Assembly: GCA_964036275.1 (NCBI GenBank)
Contig: OZ038435.1
Location: 6,082,187 to 6,146,186 of the forward strand
Length of the DNA stretch: 64,000 bases
From: Litoditis marina
Lineage: Eukaryota; Nematoda; Chromadorea; Rhabditida; Rhabditidae
Direction of reading: 5' to 3'
Of the stretch, positions 12,801 through 23,244 are shown piece by piece. The notes beneath the pieces are model-generated. The model ran no database searches and had not been told where the DNA came from. It saw only the letters and a list, made by a program, of their open reading frames with translations. The position numbers and the translations under genes are program-made. Position 1 is the stretch's first letter. Every line of letters begins with the position of its first letter.

Positions 12801-15800
12801 TCTAATAGAGTTTATCTGCCGCAGGCTATTTGTTTTCCCGCACTTTTCCATTTATTTCGGATATGATTAGTTTTCGCGGAAAAGTGGATGATGCACTTTT
12901 TATGAGAGCCAATTCTAATAAGGGAAACCTTTCAAACAAGGTTCCAGATACGATTTATTAGTCCCATGTAGCGAATTATAAGCACGAGGTTATAACTACT
13001 CTACTGGTACAGGGGTGACCACATTTGAGTTTTCTACGAACAAAAGAAATATGACAGTAAGGTTTATGGCTTGCTAGGTACCTGGATTGAGAAAACACTA
13101 ACACTCAGAACCGATTGTCTTTCAATAATTCATTATGTTAGAGCGAAAACCAAAAGTCAGTTACTCGTAATGCTGCGATTAGTTGATTTAGAGAACCACA
13201 GAACATTAGCAAAAGATGATGTTATCCTAATCTGCAACGGATTTATGTTTATTTATGTTTATGACATCATCGTTGACGTCATATATATTGTCCGCATTTC
13301 TATCTCAAATCCGCTAAACGCGGAACCAAAAAGCCTTCCTCTGTTGTTTGATCCAGCTGGATGACGAATTCCGTCTAATTGGGGTCTACTGATTTCCCAC
13401 GTCATTTTATATCCGAAGACATGTGATAATTGTCATATCAGAAAACCCTTAATCTGGGAACGGGATCCAATTACTTGTTATTATTACTGACACACTGGGG
13501 ACGATCGAGGGAGGGGTGAACTGATGAAACAGTACCAGCGGTAGTTCGGAAAAAAAAAAGTTTTTCAAAGTGAACACTTAAAAACACCCTATTGATGTTT
13601 GGCAATAGATATATCGTATTATCCACCTCTTTTTCACGACAACAATACGGGGTTTGCCTTTCGCGAAGCATGCCCATACCGTGACCCGCTGTATTTGTAG
13701 TTTGAAACCCTTGCTTTTGGGGCGAAATTCCTGAATTGTGCGTGGATGGAGTTCAAACTACAACGATGATTCTTCACTCATGCAGCACAAAGTCAAATGT
13801 ATTGTATGTTTCAAGTTTCATCCTGGATGACTGTTCTTTTCAATTATTGATTGATTTCCAGTGAACGGGGAACCGGAAGAAGCTGTCCCACTGGACGAGG
13901 AGACACTCGCCGAACAACAGTCGGTGCTGAAGAAGGACGCCGAGGAACTCGGCGAAGTCAATCAGGGTGAGCGCCGCGGGACCGATCAGGAAACAGACCT
14001 TTAAAGTATTTGAAACACCTTCCAGGTTCCTGTTTTCGAAATGAGTGGAAATCTGTGAGAGTTGAGAGAGTTTTGAGGTTGACACTTTTCTCGAGAGGAG
14101 AAAAACGTTTGCAACAATCAGTTTTTAATTATTCATCAATTGGTGAACGATCAATATTTAAACATTTATCAATTTCTGAACGACTTCCAATATGCGTGTA
14201 TGGCGTTTTACCGATACTCAGTGCATATTCAACTCATGGTTTGCACTTGCTTTTTATAATTACCAAGAAATCCCGCATGAAATCAATATGTCCACGTGCA
14301 AATTCATGGACTTCTAATTGAAAACAACTGTGCTTCATACTTCAGAGTTCTCGATTTCACTGTATACTAATAAAATTATTCATAGCCCAGGGCAGAGTTA
14401 ATTTCTGAATTGCCAGCCTGTCATTGACATCAGATCTGTTGCTGACAGCTGAATTGAACCTTCCGAATAGACACCATTTACTGGAAGGGAGAGTGGGAAA
14501 ATATAATGGTTCATTCGGATAGAGAGTTCACTTAACAATCTGACCACACGAAGCTTGTTATGCTTCGTATTGTGAACGAAAAAAACAAAATTTTAAACGT
14601 GTACTTCGCATGACTGTGGGAAAGCGCCAGGCCATGCCTCATGCGACGTGGAAGATGGGTCGTGACACTCATACCTCGTGAGATGATCTCATGGGATTTC
14701 TGAAGACTACTATCGCGCCTGCGTCTCGCCAGTGATGAGCTCTCTGTGCTCGATACGTAGTATAATTTAGTATGGATGGGCTCGTAGCTAACTAGGTCTC
14801 TACAATTCTGCAGAACAAAAAGTTGTTTTCGCTGAAGTCTTTGTTGTCGTAAAGTATTTACTGCAACGGATGAACAATGAGGAAATGAAAAAAGATGTAT
14901 ATTTGAGATCACCAAATGAATACCCTTGGGGGAGGAGGAGTTATTCGTGGAAATAAAGATATTACTGATTATTAGCAGTAGGTAAACAGACTGCAGAACT
15001 AGAACTAAGGAGGGGGTATTCGCGTAAAGTAGCTTTTAATTTCAACTTATTGTTACACATGTCCTCGTTACGTCATTGATTACTACATGCGTTCTTTAAA
15101 TAACTTTTCGAAAAGCGGGAGATCGGAATGTAATATATTTCAGATGGTAGAAAATGAGCTAAAAAATGCTTTCCGCAAATCTACAAATTTGATAACCACG
15201 TATAGGGGCATGTTGGGCCAGAAATTGTTCAGCAAAGCAAACATTTATTTAGCACATGCAATTGTGATCAAGAACAGAATGTAGCTGAAGCACACATTTT
15301 TTGAATAAAAATGTTTTTGTTCATTGATGTATTTGCAGGTCTGGACAACACTGCCCATAAGATCGTGAAGGGCAGGAACAGTGGAATAGCCAGAGTGGTC
15401 GGCAACAGAGTCTATCTCAAGGTGGGTCGATTACTTTTCCACATCGAGTGATATTTTTCACGAAATTTCTCCTCGTAAGATTTAACTTCCTGCGCACTTT
15501 AGCACGCTGTAAACGACGTCTCAGGAATGGTTACGGGTACTGGTGTAACTCTCTGAGCACATCGTAAAAGTCTGACAAACATTAGAAAAATTAAAAGGTG
15601 CACCAGAAAAGAGGAAATGCACGGTGGGTTTTTCAATGTTTCACGGGGTTTCTACATTCGAAATTAATATAAAACACAATTAACTTGGTTAATATGGCTC
15701 TTTCAGGTGAATATCAAGCAAGAAGAGCAGTTGTACCCATTGATCGAGTTCCTAGAGAACACAATCGCCCTGCCGAACAATTTACTCTTCGATGACTTCC

Positions 15801-18800
15801 AGTCAGTTATGCAGTCAATTAAACGAACAGAAAAAGCTAAGATAAAGTTATTTTAGAAGAAAGTTCATCAATTATCCAATAAACGAACTTGGAATACATA
15901 AACCATCTATAAAAGTTAGGTTACAGCTAACGTTCAAAGTTATAATGGGAAAGCGACAATACGAAAAAAAGAAGGGAAGTCTAGAAAACATTAGAACAGA
16001 ACATTTTTGAGACAACCATGATGTTTCAGATTCGACAACGGTCAGCTGTCCATGCGAATAAGTCGGTTCGAAGGTCAAAAACCAAAGAACGAGAAGAGAA
16101 TCAACACCGTGGAAGGAGTGGCGCAGGCTGTTTGTAAGTTATCTTTACCTTTACCCCCATGCAACATTTTGCCGACGTAAAAATATGAAGACAGCTTCCA
16201 CTTTTTGCAAACAACTAGGCAACATAGCGATGTACCAAGCAGTGAAAACGCGTACCAATATCCGATGTGACCATACGTGCTATACCTGTCTCACTGGGTT
16301 TTTAGTTTGATCTTGCTGCTTTTCGCTCAATTTTCGACTATTATGACTTGATTTGGTCACTTGCTATCGACACTATAGAATAGAACAGAATAGAATAGAA
16401 TAGAATAGAATAGAATAGAAACTAAATAGTCACGTAGAGTTAGCATTATAACGAGGCATTGTGCATTTTTTTCATTGCACGTTTTTGAGTTCTGCTGTGT
16501 TTTACATGCTTCACGTGACTGTGCAATTGACTAACATTATAGGGTTTTCTATTTCTAATGTCAGTTACAACCACCATGTTATCTTCTCTAAAGAGTGGGC
16601 AATTTCAATAAGCAAATTTAGAGTGACGATCGTGGCAATAACATGGCTCGAGCACTTTCGTTCAATTGCTAAAAATAACCACTACACTAGTTTTCAATAA
16701 TTAACGCCAACGAATATGGTGTTTGGAGAGGTTGTCAATCCTACGATGCGTGTAACGTCCTATGTCCCCCTTCAAGTCCTTAGGTTCTAACTCAAAAATT
16801 AACCGCGCTAGTCTGTCCTGGCATTTGATCTATGCACGTTATAATCTTATCGTTATTTATTGCTGACTAATTGGTTTTATTCATCTCTTTACCGCCACAA
16901 TAACTCGTAAACATTATTTTTGGTATTCTTTGTTTTTAAACGACTAAATTTCAGACAAGCGTCGTAAGGATATCGCTAGATTCTCCGGAGCGGAGGTGGC
17001 TGAGACAGGCATCGGAATCGGAGAGGTACTTCATCCATACGATTAAGGCATACTGTATCTTTCATTTTCTGATGTGCACTATTTCGAAAAAAATAAGTCG
17101 CACAACGTGAGAATTGTTAGCGAAGTACCTTTTTTCAATTAAAAAAGATAGTGGTAAGACTGCCCTTCTCTCATTTCCGATTTTCTTGGGTTTGTTTTCC
17201 CAAACATGTGGAGGCCGAAATTCGGATGTAATTTTGTTAGCGGATCTGATAATATGAGCCTAATTTCATTAGCCAACGATAAAATTAACTGGCAAACGCG
17301 CCTGGGCCATATTTAGAAAATTAGCAACACAGACGGGCATCTACAATAAGGGAACTAGTTCGAAATGTAATTGGGATTATTCTTTTTCACTGAAGTGTAC
17401 TATCCAAATGCGGCTTGTTCTCTACTATTTTACAACGCAATGCGGTAATGTATTTCAAGAAACTCCAAAATGAGTAAACTACCTGACATCAAATGAAGTT
17501 CTTGTTTTTTTGTAACAAGACACTTTGTAAAACTAGAAGCACAAAGTTCTACGATTGATTCTAAAAACTAATGAGAATACCAACTAAACAATTTCCGTTT
17601 CAGGAATCTGTGCCGGTTGAGTCCTCGGAGCGGGACTGGATCTTCACCCCCGTACTATTCGTCTGCGCCTTCACCATCTCGGCCCTTCTCACAGTTCTCG
17701 GAGTAAGTTGGAACCATAGTATACATTCCACCAATCTGACGTGATTTTTACGTGAAATCGATTCAGAGGTCGTAGTCAGAGGTAGAGAGAGAGAGACAGC
17801 GAGATAGTAGAAAAGAGAAAGAGAAAGAGAGATTGCACTACAGTTTCAAACTTCCTATTTCTGAATACACGCTGAAAATCAGTTTCGTTTCGCACGATGC
17901 CATTTGGATGTTCGTGTTCCAAAACCAAATGTTTGAATGTTTCAGGTTCACGTCTATAAGAACCGCCGGTATTCCAACAACAACATCCAGGCACTTGCCG
18001 AGAGTTTGGATGGCAAGAACAGTCAACAATACCAGGTAAACATAATTGTAGATCATATTTCAATTTCCAGAAGAGTTGAATTTTTTTTTCCAGAAGAGTT
18101 AGAAATTCTGAAACTATGCAAAATCAGAATGGGTTATAGTGTTCGTCAATTGTACAGTCACGTGAAATATGTTGAACACAGCACAACTCAGAAACGTGCA
18201 ATGACAAAGTGCACAATGCCTAATTAGAATGCTAGTTTTACGCAACTATTCAGTTTATTTTTACGAGACTTCTTCAAGTTTTGCATGACTATCAGCACTC
18301 AGCACTCACCGTTAAAGGGGGGGGGGGGGGGGGGGGGGGGCAGAATGGAAAGCTAGTTTAGGTACCCCGGTGTACCTAAATATAAGGTTGCGCGCGCCAA
18401 AACTGACTAAAACATGTGAACCGTGTGCAAATACTGTTTGTCAGTTTAAATAATGAAAGGTATCAATCAGTTTCTCTCGAGCAGATCTTTCATATAAACT
18501 TTCCTTTCTGTCCCCCTTTGACTAAGTTGTAGTTGGACATGTCTGCACACGAATATTTATTGATTAATAACAACACTGTAGATTGAACTACAAACACACC
18601 AGTGCCGTACAAGTAAATAGTCTTGGTCAACCTGCCCCTACATATACTTCACTTGAATAAGGCTCATAAGTTTTTGGTAGGTTTGTCAAACTACTACTTT
18701 TTTTTTGGTAAACCCTCTCCTACATAAACTCGACTTGAATGCTGTCAATAAGTTTCAAAAGTGGTCGGTTTCTCAGACTACTAACTCCGTTTTCAGGATC

Positions 18801-21800
18801 TGTGTCGCCAACACATGTCGAATGAGCCGGTTGTCGCTGGAGGTAGAGGTAGCAAGAGCAGTTCCACCAGTAGTTGGTGCGGAGAGGAGGGAGCTGGACC
18901 AGCCATCGACATCTCGACGGGACACGTCATTCTGGTAGGTCACATGAATCGAGTTGAATTTCTTGATTTTCCTAGTTTTACGACAAAATCGAGCTTTCCA
19001 GTTTATCGACTCGATATTTTTCGAGTTTTCTCGAGTGTCACACGAAGGTGATTCGCATTGGTCAGTAATCGTGACCATCGGTGAATATCAGTTGTACTTG
19101 TAGATCAAACTAATACAACTCACCTGCAATCAGATTTCGTAATGCAGAAGGAAACCAATTCACCGCATCTGCCAGCTCACCTCTATGAGTAAAACGTGAG
19201 ACGGCCGCGACAATGTCGTTGCCGTCTCAGGTTTAACTGTTGTTTATCAGTCTGCGCCTCCTCAAAACATATGCTATTTTCATGAGTAATATTTGTCACG
19301 GCAGCGACATTGTCGTTGCCGTCTCAATTTTGACTCAGTCGGCGGGGGCCGAGTCAGTGAGTTCTCAGAGCTATACGTATACTCCATTTCCCAGAACTTC
19401 CTGCAAGAGTTTCTGTCGGATCCGACCCGAATCGAGGCCCAATGGGACTCCATCAGCGAGTACCGCAACACCACCAAGCACACCAGCATCGCCCAGAAAC
19501 ACCCGGAAAAGAACAGAACAGTACTGCCTTGTGGGTTACTTTGTTCACAATTGCACCCCAACAAATATACTAGGAGTAAATAAAACACTCACGTAAAGTT
19601 AGCATTCTAATGAGGTATTGTGTACTTTGTCATTGCACGTTTCTGAGTTTTGCTGTGTTTAACATGTTTCACGTGACTGTGCAATACACTAACAGTATGG
19701 AATACCACAGTCAATAATGTGTTACTTGTCTTTTTTCAACTTTGATATGTCTAAAAACCTACGTTACGGAACAGAAAAATCTCAGTATACTTTTCCAATC
19801 AAGATGTTCATTTCAGTTGATGAGAACCTTGTTCCCGTAGAGGCTTGGAAAGAAGGAGAGGCCGCCTATCTAAATGCCAGTTTCGTCTACGATGATGATC
19901 CAAGGTATAGGAATTGAACAAATGGTTGTAGTTTGATCTCGAAAAAAGTAACGAGACTAAAGATCAAGCACAACGGGAGAGGGTGTCATACACGCATACA
20001 CGGCATAGCTTTGCAAGAGATATAGGTTTCGTCAAACCGTTGTGGACACCGTACCATCGATTTTGTATGGGACGGGGTTTGGCGAGTGGCCAGTCAGTCT
20101 GCGTATCATTGATCTACACACTCTCTCATCTGCTGGCAAATAATCAACGACCGCTCGCCCCGCATCGCTCAATCAATCGAACCCTCCGCTGTCTTTATGG
20201 GGAAAATGGCGACTATACGATGCCTTGCTTGAAAAATTCACCAAAACAGAACTTTTACAATAGATGTTGCTCATACTCACGAACACATATACTGTAAGTG
20301 ACTTCTGTACGAAAGTACAAGTTGTTTTGATTGAAAACTGTTTACAAAAAAATTCTCCTTTTCATTGGCTGTAGTTGCGGAGACAAACTTATCTCGAAAA
20401 CACTGCCGCGTGAGCAGTTCAACTACAGCTGCACAGTTCACACCACAACTAACTTATAACCATCATTGACCTACCCTTGTTGCTCCAGACAAGCCGTCTA
20501 CATGACAGCGCAGTCGCCGCGCGGGGACGATGTGGCCCAGTTCTGGCAGGCCGTCTGGCAACATGGCGTCTGCCTCATCGTCAATCTGTCCACCCTCGAG
20601 GAGTCGAAACAGGAGAAGAGCTACTGGCCCGACACCGGCAGTCAGATCTACGGACCGTTCGAGGTGGGATACGGGGATGCATAATACTAGTCAAATTCAC
20701 GCTACTTATAACGGTTGCACATATCAGAATATGAAAAGCGAGAACGTGCGATGATAAAAAAGATGATCATCTCATGGCTAGCATGTAAACTTCTGATGTA
20801 TCATGTATGTCAATCTGTCGGTACAAACTATTAGTACAGACGTTAGAATAAGATGAGTGTAGAACGTGAAGAAATGCCACTGATCGTGCATTTTATATTT
20901 ACAAATTTCGGAACTGGGTTACGGTCAACCTGTTTTACGCGAACATACACACGACTAGCACAAGTGATAGCAGTGATGAATAATGAATGAATACATATTA
21001 AATATAGGAAATATAAAACTGGTTCTGTTCAGATTCATCTGGTTTCCGAGCACATCTGGAGCGACGACTACCTAGTGAGATCCTTCTATCTGAAGAACCT
21101 GCAAAGCGGCGAGACGAGGACCATCACCCAGTTCCACTACCTGTCCTGGGCCAAGGACTCCACACCCACCAGTCCCAAGAGTCTACTCGAATTCAGAAGG
21201 TAGCGGGGTTGTTTGGTTTATAGAATAAAATAGAATAGAAAAAATGATAATAGTAATAAACTCACGGTTAACAATAAGTGTTGTACGAAAATAATGTCCT
21301 TGAAGGGTATAACTATGGGTGTCCAGGTGAGCTATAGTCGTCGCTCACAGAAAGGCGGGGGTGTACTGTATATCTCACTTTGCGCTGTGTATGAACACAT
21401 ATATTCGATCCGTCCGCGCTGCTCGTATAAGCCCAGTTGGTGTAATGGTTAGCGTTCGCGCCTCCCAAGCTTTTGAGCCCGGTTCGAGTCCCACGCGAGG
21501 CGGCTTTTTTTGGCCAATTCACTGGAGAACCAGGTCCTTCCCGAACCAAGTCGCGAACCAATCACTGGAGAACCGAACCGAACCGATCCAACCGATTTTT
21601 GAACCGACCGGTTCTCCAGTGAATGCCCCGAACCGAACCGGGATAGACTCATTTTACTTTGTCTACGACTTGTTTGTTTAACTCATGATTAATGTTGGTT
21701 CGGTTCGAAGCATTCACTGGAGAACCGGTCGGTTCAGAAGTCGGTTCGGTTCAGTTGGTTCGGTTCTCCAGTTACCGGTTCGCGGTTTGGTTCGGGAAGG

Positions 21801-22562
21801 ACCCGGTTCTCCAGTGAATTCGCCGCTTTTTTTTTATAAATTTGGCACGCACTATATATTGTCACCTTGTGCAGCCTGTCAAAATACCGCGGTGAGGTCT
21901 CCAAAATTTTGCGGAATGTGGAGCGACAGTCAAACGCTGACCTCTTGCAGCTTCCGATCATGTGGAAACGGAAATTTGTTAAAAGTATACTGATGTATCT
22001 TACCATCCACTAAACGGAGCCGTTTCTTATGCTTATATTTGGTTGCTGTTTTCCAGGAAAGTGAACAAATCGTACCGCGGCCGTTCCTCGCCCGTTCTCG
22101 TTCATTCCTGGGACGGTGCCGGTCGTGCCGGAGTCTACTGTGCCGTCGACTTGCTGTGTGCCCGCCTTCTGCGTGGAGTACGACAACTAGATGTGGCAGC
22201 GTCCGTGGAACATCTCAGAGATCAACGAGATGGTGAGATTTGTGAAAAGTATAGAAAAACCAAACTTAAATCTAACTTTTTTCGTTGAGAACCATGGATT
22301 GTAGTTCGGTGCGCGTAGTATAAAAAAACACAACAGAACAGGGATCTTTCAAAGCTGAATACCTATATAAATAAAACTATGATAAAATAAAGTTCCTCCG
22401 GCTCAAGTCCACGTAGTACTGACGTGAAGCATACGTGGAAGTAAGAACACAGTATGTACGTGACATGTTTCAGGCATGGTGCGCACGTCGGCCCAGTTCA
22501 AGCTGATCTACGGCAGTGTGGCCCAAGAGGTGTCCGCCCTACTGAAGGCCGCCCCGCAATAG
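6821..22562 (+). CDS. PTPRN: IA-2/phogrin-like receptor protein tyrosine pseudophosphatase (5' end missing)
   Basis: Dense-core-vesicle receptor of the IA-2 family. Exons: 6821-6871, 7238-7346, 7734-7878, 8584-8697, 9503-9602, 10149-10226, 10372-10470, 13862-13966, 15339-15421, 15707-15801, 16030-16133, 16955-17025, 17604-17702, 17946-18035, 18797-18934, 19395-19530, 19817-19904, 20489-20663, 21033-21199, 22057-22232, 22474-22562. All junctions keep frame, giving about 769 residues to the TAG stop (human IA-2 is 979). Visible in order: RESP18-type cysteine region (DGVFGQC), acidic luminal part, a TM helix in exon 17604-17702, juxtamembrane DLCRQHM and DISTGHVIL, then a PTP domain ([23 protein letters not shown]) ending LLKAAPQ. 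The signature reads [10 protein letters not shown], with Ser for the catalytic Cys, and the WPD loop reads WAKD. Signal peptide and start codon are not identified; the acceptor at 9503 (CTGTCAAG) is weak. Confidence 0.92.
7966..8080. mobile_element. Palindromic MITE, family A, copy 2
   Basis: Lies in an IA-2 intron. Starts GACGATTATGTGG and ends CCACATAATCGTCTTTCTTT, with the family core GGTCCTTTGAACTGCAATTG. Its left end is shorter than in other copies. Confidence 0.75.
10561..10685. mobile_element. Palindromic MITE, family A, copy 3
   Basis: In the IA-2 intron between exons 10372-10470 and 13862-13966. Terminal AAAGAAGGACG and CGTCCTTCTTT are inverted copies of each other, and the inner arms CAGTCCTTTAAACTGCAAT and ATTGCAGTTTAAAGG also pair. 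Confidence 0.85.
11797..11922. mobile_element. MITE, family B, copy 1
   Basis: About 125 bp. The left end has CAATTAGTCACGTGAA, the right end ACGTGACTATTCAACCTAC followed by TTTTAGTATA, which are imperfect inverted repeats. The middle carries the family core GAGAAACGTACAATGACAAAG. In an IA-2 intron. Confidence 0.75.
12545..12680. mobile_element. MITE, family B, copy 2
   Basis: Well-preserved copy of about 135 bp in the same IA-2 intron as copy 1. Starts TATACTCTTAGTCAATAG and ends CAATTTACTTCTAGTATA; the ends are imperfect inverted repeats of about 32 bp that include CAGTCACGTGAA and its complement. Confidence 0.85.
13640..13770. repeat. Dispersed repeat, family D, copy
   Basis: In an IA-2 intron just upstream of exon 13862-13966. 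Carries ACGGGGTTTGCCTTTCGCGA, CCCGCTGTATTTGTAGTTTG and GTTCAAACTACAACGATGAT in the same order as the copy at 48410-48570. Confidence 0.6.
16379..16425. repeat. (TAGAA)n microsatellite
   Basis: Seven or so pentamer units, directly joined to the left end of a family B element. The same pentamer recurs at 21222, 32548, 46627 and 49388, often at one edge of a dispersed repeat, so it may be the 3' tail of a retroposon. Confidence 0.85.
16420..16541. mobile_element. MITE, family B, copy 3 (reverse orientation)
   Basis: Reverse-orientation copy relative to 12545-12680: starts AAATAGTCACGTAGAGTTAG, contains GTTCTGCTGTGTTTTACATG, and ends GTGCAATTGACTAACATTAT. Its left terminus is abutted by the TAGAA tract and appears a few bases short. 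Confidence 0.8.
18137..18265. mobile_element. MITE, family B, copy 4
   Basis: In the IA-2 intron after exon 17946-18035. Starts TATAGTGTTCGTCAATTG, carries CAGAAACGTGCAATGACAAA, and ends with a decayed right repeat (ACGCAACTATTCAGTTTA). Confidence 0.8.
18317..18340. repeat. 24-base homopolymer of G
   Basis: Uninterrupted G run in an IA-2 intron. A run of 13 G lies at 3228-3240. The exact length is likely to be affected by sequencing or assembly error. Confidence 0.9.
19581..19700. mobile_element. MITE, family B, copy 5 (reverse orientation)
   Basis: About 120 bp in the IA-2 intron, starting only about 50 bp after the donor at 19531. Contains CACGTAAAGTTAGCATTCTA and GTTTCACGTGACTGTGCAAT, and ends ACTAACAGTATGG. 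The left terminal repeat is partly lost. Confidence 0.8.
21433..21505 (+). pseudogene. tRNA-Gly(CCC)-like sequence, degenerate
   Basis: Shows an A-box-like TGGTGTAATGGTTAGCG, an anticodon-loop-like CTCCCAA (CCC, glycine) and a good B box GGTTCGAGTCC, followed at once by seven T residues that could end Pol III transcription. The acceptor arms (GCCCAGT against GAGGCGG) and the anticodon stem pair badly, so I call it a tRNA pseudogene or the head of a tRNA-derived SINE. It lies in an IA-2 intron directly before a family C element. Confidence 0.55.
21516..21820. mobile_element. Long inverted-repeat element, family C, copy 1
   Basis: About 305 bp. Begins AATTCACTGGAGAACCAGG and ends CCCGGTTCTCCAGTGAATT. 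Both halves contain internal GGTTCGGTTC/GAACCGAACC blocks and a second inverted pair, so it could fold into nested hairpins around a central spacer. No coding capacity. Other copies are at 51290, 57142 and 59053. Confidence 0.85.
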
Positions 22563-23244
22563 CTGCTTCCTCTTTTCACCCCCGATCTCTAGCCAAACGA
22601 GTCTCTGCCCCCTCTCATCTACGAAACATCTCTGCTGGTTCCCATCAAGCACGTGTCACCGCGCCCAACATTTCTCTACTGTTTTCGACAAATGGTTCTC
22701 TCGAAACATTATTTTATAAGGGCGAAAACAGTGCCGAAATAGCATAACATCTACTCTCATCCACTGTTGCAAGACTTTTTAATGAACTATGTTGAATGTT
22801 GTTTGTGTCTTGAAATGGGGACTGTGGAACAAGTGCAAACGAGAGGGAAACACTTTCCGAACTAAAGTTAAGAAACCGGAAATAGTGATTTCCTAACTGT
22901 ATTCTGTATAGAAATCAAAAAAAAAAAAAGCCGATAACAATCCATCAAAAAACATCGTCCTATTTCGATTTTCGAAAGATCATGTGTGTAGGTGATGTTC
23001 TTGGGAAACTTTATGTGACCTTCTCCTGTCAAGGATAGCCTTTTTGTTGCTGCCGTGCCTGATTTAACACAATTATCCATACATTATCCGCTCCTAGTAG
23101 AAAGAGGAAAAGACATTAGAGAACACTCTCACATAACACAATATAGCCGGTAAGAAACATTTTGCTTTCTCAGTTGTGGTAGATGGACGTGGTGTAATAT
23201 AATTGACGCCCTATACTTAAATTTTGAATGTAAAATGGAATTAG
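22563..23244. other. Probable 3'UTR and intergenic sequence after the IA-2 gene
   Basis: Follows the TAG stop at 22560-22562. I see no clear canonical AATAAA in the first few hundred bases and no other feature. Confidence 0.5.

Noticed and set aside
21361..21993. Open frames rich in Arg/Pro/Thr around 21.4-22.0 kb, and similar frames near 57.1 and 59.2 kb
   Set aside because: All lie within copies of the family C fold-back element and show its GGTTCGGTTC repeats, not a protein.
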